Shown: positions 33,391 through 45,451 of the stretch, piece after piece
Layout of the letters: each line of letters starts with the position of its first letter
Position numbering within the stretch: position 1 is the stretch's first letter
DNA from: Ectocarpus siliculosus
Lineage: Eukaryota; Sar; Phaeophyceae; Ectocarpales; Ectocarpaceae
Length of the DNA stretch: 64,000 nt
Assembly (NCBI GenBank): GCA_000310025.1
Contig: FN649742.1
Location: 2,154,151-2,218,150, forward strand
Direction of reading: 5' to 3'
Made by a program: the position numbers and the translations under genes
The notes under the pieces: model-generated
The model's database searches: none
Told to the model about the DNA's origin: nothing
What the model saw: the letters and a program-made list of their open reading frames with translations, nothing else

Positions 33391-36300
33391 ATGAGCAGTC
33401 GGTGTGGAAATGTAATTGTTTTTGTGACTGTGGCGACGTCCGTCTTCCTGTCTCACATGCATCCGCGAGGGCACGCAGTACAACGAACAGGGCGGGGGGG
33501 TTCTACGCTTGGAATCCATGGTGTACGGTATGCACTCGACGGCACTGTGCCGATTCACCGGCGCCGCTGGATTGGCCCCGGCTCTCAGCACCGTTCCCCA
33601 GTCCCTGCTGGTGCTGCACTGCACCATTCATTGTATTGCACTGCTGTGTTGCGCGACGGATCCGTCCGGCGACACCGCGCCACCAGCATTGTGTTGGACG
33701 TGATGACCACGGCGACCTTCGTCTCGGGAGATATGTCATTGGACGATGAATTCAGGACCAATCCTTTCTTTTCACCGGAAACTGCCGGCGCTGGTCATCC
33801 CTCGACAGGTACAAAACTCAAGTACATAGGTGCAGCAGAGATCTGTGTCGCGAGGCGGGGTCGTCTATCGTACCTTTTGCCTCGAGAGCGAAAGTGCAGC
33901 AGGAGTGCAACATAAATCACCCCGTCAGATGTCGTAAGCCGTTATCGGTAATACTGCTGTACGCAGTGTTTTTAGTCGGATCCTTTTTTGGTCAGCAGCC
34001 TGAGCCCAAGAGGGCAAATCCATCCATCCTGTACAGCAGTGTGTACATAGTACAGTTATGCATACGAAACACGGCCACGGCAAAGTGTATCTATGCATGA
34101 CAGAGCTGGTTTGGCGTTGGAGGACGCTTCTAAGTGCCCTAAAAAGACCCCAAAGCTTGCAAGGGATGTCTCCTGCTCCCTCCTTGATCCCCCACCCCAT
34201 CCCACTCGTGCACATTATTGTACAGCAGTACCTTCCTTGACATGTGTGCGTATCCCTCAGGTAACCAAGTTGAATCACAGACACTCTCAACCAAGTTGAA
34301 TCACAGACACTTTCAAAATGTTAAGGTAGCACAGCAGTACGCTGGTGCCCGACCTTCAGTACAAAGCGGCCCCTCTGTATCGATGCAGTTTACCTCCGCC
34401 CGTTGCGCTGTTGGTGAATCCTACCCCTCTGTCAGCGGTCTGGTCAGATGGGAAAGTAAGCCTGGCAGGACTGTTTTCCATGCAGTGGGCTAAGCAAGAG
34501 CTGCATCTCACGGCGGTGGAATATTTGGGGTTCGCTTTGCTGCTGGGGTACGTCGCGGTGTACATCGCCGGGCGGAGACGGAATTACCACATCGCTCACG
34601 GGTTCATCATGGGTGTCCATGGGCTGTTCTGTAGCCGATTCTTGTGAGTAAACCTATCACTTGAGATTGCGGGATACGCGGCTGCTTCTGCCGCCGCCGC
34701 TGCTGCCGTTCAATACCGTGTAAAGCATGTCAGTGCTTGAGAGGAGTATATTATATGGTGTTCCATTACCGAGTCGAATGCAACCGACATCTGACGCCCA
34801 TGTAGATGGTGCAGGTGGGCGCCATGACCCGATTTCGTCTCTGTTGTACGCCCACCTCGTTAACATACCGGCAAGGTGTTAATGCCGACGTCACGCTGAC
34901 GAAAAAGCCTTGCCGCCTTTTCTATGCCGAGATGTTGGTGATGTTTTTTTCATTAGGCAATCGGGTACATAGCGCGGTCGATACTAATAAAAAAAACACA
35001 CGCACGTTTGCGGATCTTTCCAGGGAGGCGGGCCCTGCGTCAGAGATGCCGCCCGTCGACCGACGGCAGCTCCTGGCGCGCGACAGCTGCAGCACCTTCC
35101 TCTACTACGCCACCGGAAGCCGGCGGTGCTTGGGCGTGCAAGTCACGATCGACCTCGCCAGCCGTCACGACCTGTTTATGGTCCTGTGGTCCTTCTTCAG
35201 CCCGGCCATGGGCGACCGGGTCACCGTGGAGGTGGCCTTCGACGACGAGGACATCGAGCCCGTGATCTTCGCCGTCGCCCGCAAGCGCGAAGTGAAGAAG
35301 CTCCTGCAGGAGGTGCCTCACCTTCAGGACTACGCGGGGGTCACCCGAGCGCCCTCCCTTCTCCCCCCGTCGCTCGTCTGCCTGTCGGAGAGCTCCGCTC
35401 TCCTGGAACCGATGCTGCCGCCCTCGGCCCTCAAGAGTCTCAGCGAGAAGGGAAACCTTCTCGAGCTCATGTACGTGACCGACCAGAACGACCAGCCGAT
35501 ATTGGGGCAAGAGCACACGCCCAAGAAGGTGCTGCGGTATACGTTCCGGTTGCCGGTGGGGTCGGCGAGGGGTGGCGACGGGAGCGACGGGGCGACGGAG
35601 ATGATGGAGCTGGCGCTTTCCTACATCCAGCTCTTGAACAAGTGAGACATGCACTGTCGGTCTGCACCGCCACTTGGGGCTGATTTGTTTCAAATGCTGT
35701 ACAAGTAGGGTGTCGCTGGGGCGTGCATGTTCCTGCCCGCCGGCTTGGTATGGTTCGAATGCTTCGTGTTGGCGGCGTTACGTCCAGAAACCTTCGCGCG
35801 GCGCCAACGTGGATGGAGTAGCATTGGAGTTGGTGTTGGGGCTGTTGTCTCGGCCCCCCAAGTTGGCGATGGCAACGAATTCTGTTCCGGGTGTTAGTTA
35901 GATATGCGACCCAAGTACGTAGAACCATAGTTGTTGTCGAGCGAAGCGCGGGGCGTCATGAGTAAGGTGCGCTATTTAAATTACTGGGGCAACGCGGCCT
36001 ACTTCACGACCTGTTGTAAGTGTGTCTTTCATGACAACAGTCAGTTGACCACCTCATACGCAGCGAGTGACGATGAAACTCGAACACTCACACGTCGCCT
36101 TTGTGTTCCTTGTGGTACTTCGCTATCATGGTCAAATGCAGGTTTAAGATGTCCGCGGGCACGAAAAAGAAGGCCTTGGAACGGCGGGCAGCCGTGCTGA
36201 AACGCAAGTCTGCGATAACGCACGCCCAGAGGCAGGAGCGCTTCCAGATGCTGAAGAACGAGCGGCTGCAGAGAGAACGGGAAGAGTACGAGGGCCTCAC

Positions 36301-36541
36301 CCCAGAGCAGAAGCGGCGGCGAGACTTGAGGGACGAAAAAAAGGCCAAGAAGGTTGCCTCCAGCAAAAGGCACAAGGTACGTACTTTAGCAACGGTGTTC
36401 CTTACTATCCTCATCACCGTGTCAACCAATGTCAACCAATCTCTCGCAATTCTCGTTGATCACGACACTTTTTTTGTCCTTCTGCGCTTTCTTCCCTTCT
36501 TGCACACGGTGCGTGAGCAGATGAGGGTGACCAAGGCATAG
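33391..36541 (+). CDS. CCDC47: CCDC47 homologue (ER membrane PAT-complex subunit)
   Basis: CCDC47 is an ER calcium-binding membrane protein that helps insert multipass membrane proteins at the ribosome-translocon. Exons: 33391-33808, 34469-34643, 35024-35641, 36142-36376 and 36521-36541. All junctions are phase-consistent; 488 residues, like animal CCDC47 (about 480). It has an N-terminal signal peptide (VIVFVTVATSVFLS), a luminal stretch, one membrane helix (YLGFALLLGYVAVYIAG), the cytosolic core (STFLYYATGSRRCLGVQVTI; VEVAFDDEDIEPVIFAVA) and a charged coiled-coil tail (THAQRQERFQMLKNERLQR) ending MRVTKA. The final exon is only 21 bp. Exon 1 is the weakest part: its luminal segment is not acidic as in animals, so it may be mis-joined. 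Intron 1 holds a 26-bp duplication (34263-34314). Confidence 0.9.
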
Positions 36542-37619
36542 GTAAATATTGAGAAATTTGCGTGGCGGCCGCTGGACCAAGAGATGGAAAGAGAGGAGGA
36601 CCAAAAGGGAGAGATGTGGCGTCATGGTTTCTTCGTGCTGAGCGACAAGACAGTTGTGCCAAGTGTGTGCGTTGGTTGGGGTTGTTGGATGGTATTTGAA
36701 AGTGAAAAACGCCAAAATGTGATCACGCTATTGTATGCATATGCGAACGACAAAACATCGTCGGTATCATTCAAATGGAATACTGGCATAAAGCGCACCA
36801 GAGTAAGTATCTCTTTGCGAGTCACGTCTCCTTTGCTACTATCAATGCCTTCCTTCTTGAAACAAGAACGCGCTGCGTCAGGGTGAGCGAACACCACAAG
36901 CTCCATGCCGGCTCCCCACTCTCGCCGGTATGGCTCCTATCGAAAAGGAGGCGGCCAAACACAGAGTGCAGCGTGCGTACTTACGCGTAAACCCTCACTC
37001 AAAGAACAAACTTCTACGATGCTGCACACATGATGGTTTTGGGGGCGGAGGAGGGGGCTACGACTGTAGCGTGAACGTTCAGAAGAGCATATTTCCTTCC
37101 AGAAATAGCTCTTGCATAGGTACATAGCTGTTCTGCTAAATAAGCGCCTTGTGCACTTGTGAAAGCAAACAGCTTTTCGGCATGGGATACCTGATCCCAA
37201 CGCGACACTATAACACGCCTCAGATGAGTGCCGAAAAGAGTTGAAGAGGAAATGAACGTCACCACTTTGTCAAACGAAAACTCTCCGGTTGACGTGTAGA
37301 TGAACAAGTGCCCGGTGCGGTACATTTCGTTAAACCTAAACGGACGGGTGTTGCTGCAAGGACGATCACATGATCGCACGAACACAGCTGGTCGGAGGCA
37401 GCGTACCATTCACAATGCACCAGCTCCTGCACGACCACCTACCGTCGTCCGTCTACCCCCCCAGTGCAACAATTACGCAGCGCTTTTGGTGCTATAATAA
37501 AACATAACTTAAACTTCTACGTCCAAGCGGGTATGGTTCCCTGTATACATTGTCGACATACGCGATCGGACGTGTACAGCAGTAGGCATGGCGGCAATTC
37601 GTGTACCAGGCTTCGGCAC
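36542..37619. other. Spacer between convergent CCDC47 and the Pro/Gln-rich ORF
   Basis: No gene recognised. Short open frames on both strands lack coding character. It should include both 3' UTRs. Confidence 0.5.
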
Positions 37620-38888
37620 TCATGGTACCGAAGGGCAAGCCTCACTGGCAGCCCCAAGCGACTGCTCCGGCAAGCTCCCGTCCTGTACCAGCGGCCGCGA
37701 TACCTCTTGTGGCGAAAACGATGGAGGTCCGTGATGGTTGCCGTTACTAGCCAAACTCGCTGCCCCAACCGACTGCTCCGCCAAGCTCCCTTCCTGTGCC
37801 AGCGGTCGCGGTGCTTCTTGTGGCGAAAGCGATGGAGGTCCGTGATGGTTACCGTTACTACCCAAACTCTCTGGTCTCGGAAAAGAAGACGGCACGGCGC
37901 TAGTAGCACGGTGAGGCAAAAGCACAGGGAAGTCTGCTTCCGTGCCCCCAGCGGCAGGGGCGCCAGCGTAGAGCCCGTGCGAGGGTGGCGGCGTCCGTTC
38001 GGGTTGCGGTGCTGCCGTTCCCGCCGAAAGCTGTAGTTGCGCCGGGAGAGGCACCGGCTGCAGTGGCTGCTGCAACAACGGCGGAAATACTTGGGATGGC
38101 GGGACCAACGGCGGATTCACCGAGCGTTCCGCCCCTGCCGCCTGCGTTTTTCTCATATTCTCGATTTCCTGCTCCTCCTCTTCGCGCGCGATGTCCCCCA
38201 CCATCGTGACCAGGCCAGTCGTGCACGGTGGCGGGAGTGGGGTCGGCACTTTCAGGGCCGCCATTGAGGAACTCAAACATCGTCGGCGTTTCCTCTTCGC
38301 CCGCGTGTCCGCGGCCTCCACGGCCTTGCGCTGCAGCAGAGAGCACGCGATGCCGAGCACTTGCCCGAGCTTGTGCGGGAGACGAGCCTGCGTGCTCGAG
38401 AGCTGCCGCCACGTGTCCTCGCCCAAGCTCGACTCTCCCGGGCTTTGCAACAACAGGTCCACGAGGGACTGGGCACAGCGCCTGAACGGGACGTCGACCG
38501 AACCGCTCCGTATCAGCTTTTCCACCTTGTGCACGATGACAGTGGCGATTCCACTCCAGCATCCGGACCAAAGCCCCGCAAGGGCTAGCACGCCGAGAGC
38601 GAGTACCTCGTCCGGCGTAGCAGCTGCTGCCTCACCGTTGGCATGGTTCCGCGGTGGCCCGGCTGCTGGCGGCTCGTGGGAGCGAAGTTCCCCCGACACC
38701 GAAATGGGAGGCTGCTGCTGCTGGGGCTGGTCGGTGGGCGGTGGTGGGGGTTGCTCGAGCTGCGGTTGTTGTTGCTGCTGCATATCGGCGTCTAGTCCAC
38801 TTTGCTCTTCCTGCACAATGCGGAACCACAGCAACGCCAATAACAGCAGCAGTGGTTTACAAATGAAAGAAAAGGGTAACGTGAGCAT
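37620..38888 (-). CDS. Unrecognised proline/glutamine-rich membrane protein
   Basis: A single uninterrupted 422-codon frame starting at ATG 38888, the longest unspliced frame outside the retroelement. I do not recognise it. Residues 4-22 are hydrophobic (signal anchor), followed by Gln and Pro runs. A second hydrophobic segment (EVLALGVLALAGLWSGCWSG) is followed by helical sequence with a basic cluster (RAKRKRRR), and the C-terminal 200 residues are Pro-rich and disordered. The C-terminus carries two 37-residue tandem repeats (SNGNHHGPPSLSPQE type). An intronless gene is unusual next to its heavily split neighbours. It could also be the fused exon of a larger gene, or chance, although the membrane segments and length argue for a gene. 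Confidence 0.55.
   Translation of the reverse strand: MLTLPFSFICKPLLLLLALLWFRIVQEEQSGLDADMQQQQQPQLEQPPPPPTDQPQQQQPPISVSGELRSHEPPAAGPPRNHANGEAAAATPDEVLALGVLALAGLWSGCWSGIATVIVHKVEKLIRSGSVDVPFRRCAQSLVDLLLQSPGESSLGEDTWRQLSSTQARLPHKLGQVLGIACSLLQRKAVEAADTRAKRKRRRCLSSSMAALKVPTPLPPPCTTGLVTMVGDIAREEEEQEIENMRKTQAAGAERSVNPPLVPPSQVFPPLLQQPLQPVPLPAQLQLSAGTAAPQPERTPPPSHGLYAGAPAAGGTEADFPVLLPHRATSAVPSSFPRPESLGSNGNHHGPPSLSPQEAPRPLAQEGSLAEQSVGAASLASNGNHHGPPSFSPQEVSRPLVQDGSLPEQSLGAASEACPSVP
37651..37872 (-). repeat. Two-copy 111-bp tandem repeat in coding sequence
   Basis: Units 37651-37761 and 37762-37872 are roughly 88-90% identical by eye and exactly 37 codons long, so the duplication preserves frame. Substitutions are spread across the unit, with no frameshift. 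Confidence 0.88.
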
Positions 38889-39674
38889 ACTGCTGGCCTA
38901 CTATTTGAAAACGTTGAACCCGCACGACTTGCAACGTAAGGTGTTACGTTCTACATGGCGCGCGAGCGGGCGAACCTTGTCATGTGTGGGTAAAAAAGAG
39001 TGCGACAGCAAAAGGATCGTTCTGCAGTAGGAGTAGTCGCACCACAACACCACAGCTGCACAGCAGTATACTTCTTAGAAGAGCAACGAACCACGTGCGT
39101 GTTCGATGTTCGATATCAAATGCATATTGTGCACTACTTTGCCAGCGATCAGTCACAGAGAAGCGCAGCATCACATTTGGTTGTCTACACGCAGAGTACC
39201 GTGTCCAACAGGCATCATACATATGGTTGTCACACCAGCTTTGTCACACTTCAAAATATCTCACCGAAGCCATCGTTTTGTTGGAGCACTGCCCTCCGCA
39301 AGCTCGCTCAATGTGCAGCTCCAGGAAGATCCACCAGTACAGGTGTAGAAAAATCAAGGGCGGAGAACGTCCCACCACGAAGTGGGTCCGATGTTGGCTG
39401 GCTTCAAGCCTGCTGCGTGTTCGATTCAGGTGCCGGACGGTATCTCTGTGGAACTGGGAGAAGCAGCAGCAGGGAGAGGCGCCGCGTTTTTTTTTTTTGA
39501 AAACGGGAGTTGAGAAGATATCGCGTTTTCAAGGCGGGGACATATGCGGTAGCTCTGAGTTCCATGATTTCGACTTGAAGCTTCAAGATTAGCGGGCATA
39601 CTCTGTTCTACTTGTCGGCTGTGCTGCTCCTTGTCACCAACAGCAGTCATCTCCTTCCTCGGACCAACAGCACC
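38889..39674. promoter_or_regulatory. Divergent intergenic region upstream of the PsbQ-like gene
   Basis: 786 bp between the starts of the minus-strand Pro/Gln-rich ORF and the plus-strand PsbQ-like gene. It should hold both promoters. No motif was identified with confidence. A T run occurs at 39487-39499. Confidence 0.4.
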
Positions 39675-42600
39675 ATGAAGTTCACCGCCGCATCAGTTCT
39701 CGTGGGGCTCACCACCTCCCAGGCTTTCATGGTGCAGCCCACCATGAAGACCGCCGGACCGTGAGTGTTTCGTATTTTTCACTCATGTAATTTTGCACTC
39801 TCTGTGGGTTTGACGTTTGCCCTTGGCCCTCCACTCGTGTGCTGCGTGGGCGAGCGAATGCTGCCGCCGTGCTGCTCACCACACCATGCAAATGGGAAAA
39901 GGCTAGCCGATAGCTCACAAACCATGAGCTCTGCCAGCGTGTATCTGTGTTTTTGGCTCGTGCATCGTCTCACCTCGCATGAAAACACGCGCGAGAACTG
40001 CTGTGGGAGGTGGACATGAAATTGGACGGGTTCGCGTTGACGTACTCTATTTTCAAGAGGCTTTTTTCGACTGCGTCACTGGAAACTCGGTCAAAGCCAC
40101 AACGGCGAGTGGAGAGAATACGAGGAGCAAATGCCTTATCCACGGAGGCGAAAGCTGGACAGGCAGTGGGCATGGCACCGCTTACCGCCATGGTCGTGGC
40201 AATGAAGCCCGCATCTCTAGCGCCCTCTCAAAATGTCTCGTGGGGTGTTGTATCTCGCTTAATTTTGATCATGTCTCTCCATCGGGCTGTTCCTCTCCCT
40301 TGTCCCCCCTCCATCCTCTCATGCGCAAGTTAGGTAGCCGCGGATCTAGCACGGCATCTACGCCAACCTCAACGTACGCACACGGTCTCGTTTCACCTTT
40401 CCCCTCCTATCAAATGCCCGTTTTTATCGCTCGTCCCCGTGAATTCCGTTACTCTTGGGTCATGGTTCCCCTTGACACGGCTCGCAGGGACGGCGGCAGC
40501 AGCCGCGCTGACTTCGCCAAGCTTGTTACCGGAACGGTGGCAGCCACCGCCGCGGTAGCAGCACCCGCGCTAGCCAAGGCCGGAACCGGAGCGAAGCAGA
40601 ACTGGTTCGGCGTCATCGGCGCGGACCCGGAGCTCGGGGGCGGCATGTCGAACTACTTCGCCGAGTCGGACACTTACTCCCCGTACTCGCCCTACTCCAA
40701 GGGCGACGACGCCCTCTACAAGTCGAGCGACCAGGCCTTCATGACCAAGGTCAAGATCGACATTCTCAAGGACTCCCAGAAGAGGCTGCAGACTGTGCCC
40801 GGGTTTATCGAGGGCAAGAAGTGGGAAGAAATCCGCTCTCTCCTCACCGCCAAGGTGTGTTGTTGAAGTGGGCGCGCATGTGTTCGTGGATGGATCATGC
40901 ACTGCTGCTGCTGCTGTGTTTTCTAGAAGACATGAACATGAATGAACGAATCAATATCGCGGGGTCGAAACGGGTATGTTGAAGGTCTTTCAGTGAAGTG
41001 TGTGTTCTTTGACACTCTTGTTTCTTGTTCTGCACATCTTGGCGGCCCCTGTTTCAAGCCTCCCAAGTGACACAGTGTCTTGCGTATAAAACACGTGACG
41101 CGTCCGTGTAGCGTGCTCGCGCTTGTCTTTCGCTCCCTTTTGCGCAAACGCTCAACCTCCATCATTGCTGCGCTCGTAAGCTTACGTTTCCTTTACCCTT
41201 ACCCAGAACGCCTTCACATGCAACTTGCATGTACACACATGCGACTTACTCCGCATGCAACTAGACTCAACCACACACCCAATATCTAGCCGGTTTTCTT
41301 CCACTAGCGCAGTGCCTTTCAACACATGCCCTTCGACTGTGGTTATGTATCTCGAACAGGGTCGTCTGTCTGTGCTTCCATGTACCTTTTTGCTAAAACA
41401 CACCACAAGTATAAAGCAAGAGGGGGAAATGCGTCCCATCTCGCCGAATAAGTGCGGTACACCTCTCACCACCCAAAGAAACGGAGGTTCACAAGAATAA
41501 TGAGAAATACAGCAAGCTTGCCCAGTGTCGCGGCCCCAGCCAACAATCACACATGTGCAATCGTGAACGATCAGTTTCGGGGCAATTACGGTGATCTTGT
41601 AGCGGTGGGCTTTCATCCCTACCCCGGCGTGTAAAGTCTTCTGGTCGAATTGAGAACAATACTGTCCTGCACCACAGTACCTCATGGAAGATCCATGGGA
41701 GTAATATCGTTTTTTGTGACGTCCGCATACGCATAAAGTATAGCCAACACGCAACGCGTACCTGTCACTCAAACCCCGGGTGGAACTGGCGACAAAACAC
41801 TACTGCTGTCGATGGTGTCGGACGTGTCTCACATTGTTGCACAACCAAACAGCAGTCCTGCTGTTGTAGACCGTCCCGGGAGTGCTGGATAGTGCAACAA
41901 AATAAAACTCATTTTCCCGATTTTCATGTCATCTCTTGGTTGCTCTCTGTGGCGGAGAAATCTGGCTGAAGGACGTCACATGCCACGGCGTTTACGGTGT
42001 TGGACATGTGAAAAGACCATGACACACTGCGTTTCGAGTAACGGATCTTGAGCATGTGTTTGCGTAATAACATTACATCAGGTGGATTCCTTGTTGCTGA
42101 TGTAGTCGCGGCACCACTCGTCCTGCGAAAACGCATTTCCTATTTTGTGGCAAGTTTATGCCGATGCTGGCATATGGCAGCATGCCGGATGTACTTGGTA
42201 GAGGTTGTGCCATGTTTTCTCACAGCTAAAACCTCCTTGGATTTGGATTTGAACATTTCCGACGCTGGGCTTGGGGGGGGAGAAGGGAGGGCGTACTCTT
42301 ATGTTTTGCATGCCTTCGCGGTTAGACCATTGGCCACGCGTCCTCGAGAGGACGGAGCATTGTTCCCACAGGACCGATCACCGATGGCCAATGGTTCCTT
42401 CCTACTTTGCCAAAGGTGGCTCAAAAATGTCAACGTCTTCCCTAGTCTGTCTATCCTAACGATATCCTTTCCCGCCTTTTCAAACCACTTCCTACTCCCC
42501 AGTACAGCTACCGTCCTCTCCTCTCTATTCCATGCCTCAAACATCTCCCTGAACGCTGGGCGGGGCGTGGTGAAACACCATCACCCGTTGTGCTCGTAGA

Positions 42601-43787
42601 AGTGAACCGCGTATATCTGCATCACAAGTTGTTTTTTGCACGCAGCCCCGTTTTCCGTAGTTTGATGGCGTGCCTATTGCCTTCGTGTTTGTTTCCTACG
42701 CGCTTGTTTGAGTTGGAACTCGCCGCGGCTCAAAACAACACGTCGCATCAAGAAGCTTCTTAGGATCCTGCGCGTTTCTTAACGTCTATCGGTGTATTTC
42801 CATGTATGACCACTACAGTTGTTGGTCATGGAATCCCTAGTTGGGCGTGGAACACCAAACAACCGCAGAAAGCCGTCAACAAGCGGAGCGTCCAACGGCC
42901 GGTCCCACGTATCCCTTCGCTGATCGTGTGTATTCGAAATCGAACGAGCACTATATATGCCTAGCTCTTGGCTTCCTTGTGTTGTACAACTTACATCCTA
43001 CCGCGTCGGCGGCATGTAGTGTTGCAGAATCTGGTTCGTGGTGCGTGCAGTCATCAAAGGAGCAAGGTTGCCGCAGGTGGCACATTTCACGACGTGTTCC
43101 CTCTGTGAAAGCCCTCGTGCCATCACATCCAGCCGACGGCTGTTAGCAGACCACTTTGAATTGCGTGGCAAGATGCCTTTGACAACAGCCTGGTTTTCGC
43201 GCCGTCGGTAGAGGCATCTCCCCATCCCATCTGCTCGGCTGTTTCTCCATGCCGTGCTAATCTCGAGCCAGCCAAAACCGATGGTCATACTGCATGAGAA
43301 CCACCGGCTCCTACGACCTTGTTCAGTTTGTTCTCGAAATTTGCGTTGATGATACACGCTAACCACTCGTGGCGGTTGCCTGAAAGGCGACGTGCTGTGG
43401 AGTGTGGCCGTTGCGTTGCATGTTAACCCAATAGTTGCTTCGCTTACCACTCGTCGTCTCAGTAGCTAATAAAAGATTTTTGTATTTTTTACATACTTGT
43501 TGATCGAATGATCCTTGGAAGCCAGTATCTTAACCCCCTCCTGTTCAACTCGCTCGCCCTTCATGCGTTGTCTATTTGTTTGCGTGCGGCTGTAACAGGC
43601 TTACAGCCTGCGGGATGCCATGAACACCCTCGCGGCCGACAAGCCGCAGGCGGCGGGCGTAGCCAAGGTTTTCTACAGGGACATCGAGCAGCTCACCGTG
43701 TACGCGCGCCAAAAGAACGGCCCAGCCTGCACCAAGGCCTACAACGACGCGCAGGAGCACCTCACCAAGTACCTCTCGCTCATCTAA
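39675..43787 (+). CDS. psbQ: PsbQ-like extrinsic photosystem II protein (thylakoid lumen)
   Basis: Stabilises the oxygen-evolving complex on the lumenal side of photosystem II. Exons 39675-39760, 40488-40854 and 43599-43787 join in phase (2 then 0) to give 213 residues. The N-terminus is tripartite: a signal peptide (MKFTAASVLVGLTTSQA) with Phe at the cleavage site as in secondary red plastids; a short transit region; then a thylakoid-transfer segment (FAKLVTGTVAATAAVAAPALA) ending in an ALA-type cleavage site. The mature part is helical, with KVKIDILKDSQKRLQ, IEGKKWEEIRSLLTAK, AYSLRDAMNTLA and KVFYRDIEQLTVYARQK. It fits the PsbQ four-helix bundle, most likely the red-lineage PsbQ' form. Intron 2 is 2.7 kb. 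The family call is by architecture; another small lumenal protein is possible. Confidence 0.75.
42292..42377 (+). repeat. Dispersed 86-bp repeat, copy 2
   Basis: Matches 5651-5736 with about four substitutions and lies in intron 2 of the PsbQ-like gene. Both copies are preceded by a G-rich run (GGGGGGG), suggesting the repeat unit may extend to it. Confidence 0.85.
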
Positions 43788-45451
43788 GCTCGCCGAACGC
43801 GTTTCAGATTTCGTTGAGTGGTACTTAAGTTTTTGCTTTTTTTCTTGTGTTCTCCCTCTTTGTCGTCTGTTGTAGAGGACGGCTGTTCGATTGGCGCGGG
43901 GCGATGGCCAAGGAGGAAAATATGACGTTTTTTCTGTTTCTGGGCCAGCGAGCGAACGATCAGGGGCAAAAGCATCGAGGGGGCCAGAGGAAAGGGGCCA
44001 GTGTGTTGCCGGTGGGATATGTGATACACGTGTAGAGGTGTCCCGTGTTTTTGTTTTTGCCTTGGGGAGCGACAAGACCACCCTGGCCTGTTGCTGAGGC
44101 TGACCCCACTCTTCGTTCTTGGTTCGTGGTGGCGCCCCGTTTTACGCCGTGCGGTCCTGAGTGACTGCGCTCGACCTCGTCTGTCGCTTGTAGAGACGGG
44201 GATCATCTTTTGACCTGTGTTGATTTAGACAGCGCCTGAAAAAGATGGCATCCCTTTAAAAGTCATTTTACAAATCAGAAGACGCAGAGGTCACTTAAAA
44301 CACCCCCCACCCCCCCGCCCTGTGGAAACCGGTCGCGGGCTCGTGTCTGGGTGTGTTGCGTGCGGGATCGCTTCACCAGAAGGGGGTAGTTTCTTGACCC
44401 TGCAGTGGTTGGGAGATGACTTGACTCGTGTGCAGACACGCCGGGGCGCCATCTCCCCAGACGTGGTTGCTCGATCATCACGCCGCGGGGCCTCGGGACC
44501 ATTTATCTTTTTAAGCTGGAACGGGGATGTGTGGTGATTCTTTTGGTTCCGATTGCCCCATTTTTGGAAAAATATGGACGTTGCAAGCAAGGTTTTCATC
44601 GAGAACAATCGAAACGTCACAAATCATCAACCTACAGAGGTAGACTGCTGTGTGAGAGCTCCCTCAGCGGCTGCAGCGGCCGTACTCGGTTGGCGGAATG
44701 AGAGCTTACGTTCGAGTTCAAGCGGGGGGGTGTACGTGCATGGATGGGCGCATACGACCTGAGGGCCTGCTACAGATGCTTCTCTCTTTTCATTCTGTTC
44801 CACACGGGAATGCACCCGCCACCCGCCGTATGGTCGGAACAAAGGACATGAATACACACCTTTTTTTGTTTCGAGGAACATACATCCGAGCACGTTCCCC
44901 ATACATTTTTCAAGCCCACTCTGACCCAAGCCAACGCCTGGGCGCGCAACTTCTAATCGCCTGCAGAGAGTTCGCCCACCCCAAGAAACATACGCTGTTG
45001 GTGCCCGAATGGGGGTTTGTCGTACACGGGAGCGGGAAGGCCAAATACCTGCGCCGTGCGAATGTGGAGCGCTTTCCACACAAGGACAAAGGTCCAGGGG
45101 CACCGTCCTCAGTGCTCGAGCGTGGAGACAAATCGTTTCAGGCCGCGAACTGTTTCGGGGGGAGCGGAACTTACACCCCACACACGTCGTTTGCTCTCAT
45201 GCGGGAACCAAAATCGAAACTGGTGTGCGTGAATTTAAAGTGTGGCGTCTGAGGCCAGCCTCTACTCGTTCATTCCACTGACAAAGGAGGCAGGCGGCCA
45301 CGAACAACAGATAACACGACTCTTCCTTGATTTATCTCACACTCGTTCCCGACGCAAACCAAGGACACCAACCACTACCCCCTGGTGTAACGGAAAATGA
45401 TGACCGAACTCATACACACGCACGCGTTAAAGGACAACACAACGAACGAAT
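43788..45451. other. Spacer between convergent PsbQ-like and MANF genes
   Basis: No gene assigned. Long frames exist on both strands at about 44.63-45.25 kb (184 codons each way). They overlap antiparallel and neither shows motifs. A poly-C run lies at 44300-44320. Confidence 0.5.

Noticed and set aside
44627-45252. Overlapping 184-codon frames on both strands
   Set aside because: The two frames are antiparallel over the same bases and neither has a domain, signal or splice partner; GC-rich sequence alone can keep both open.
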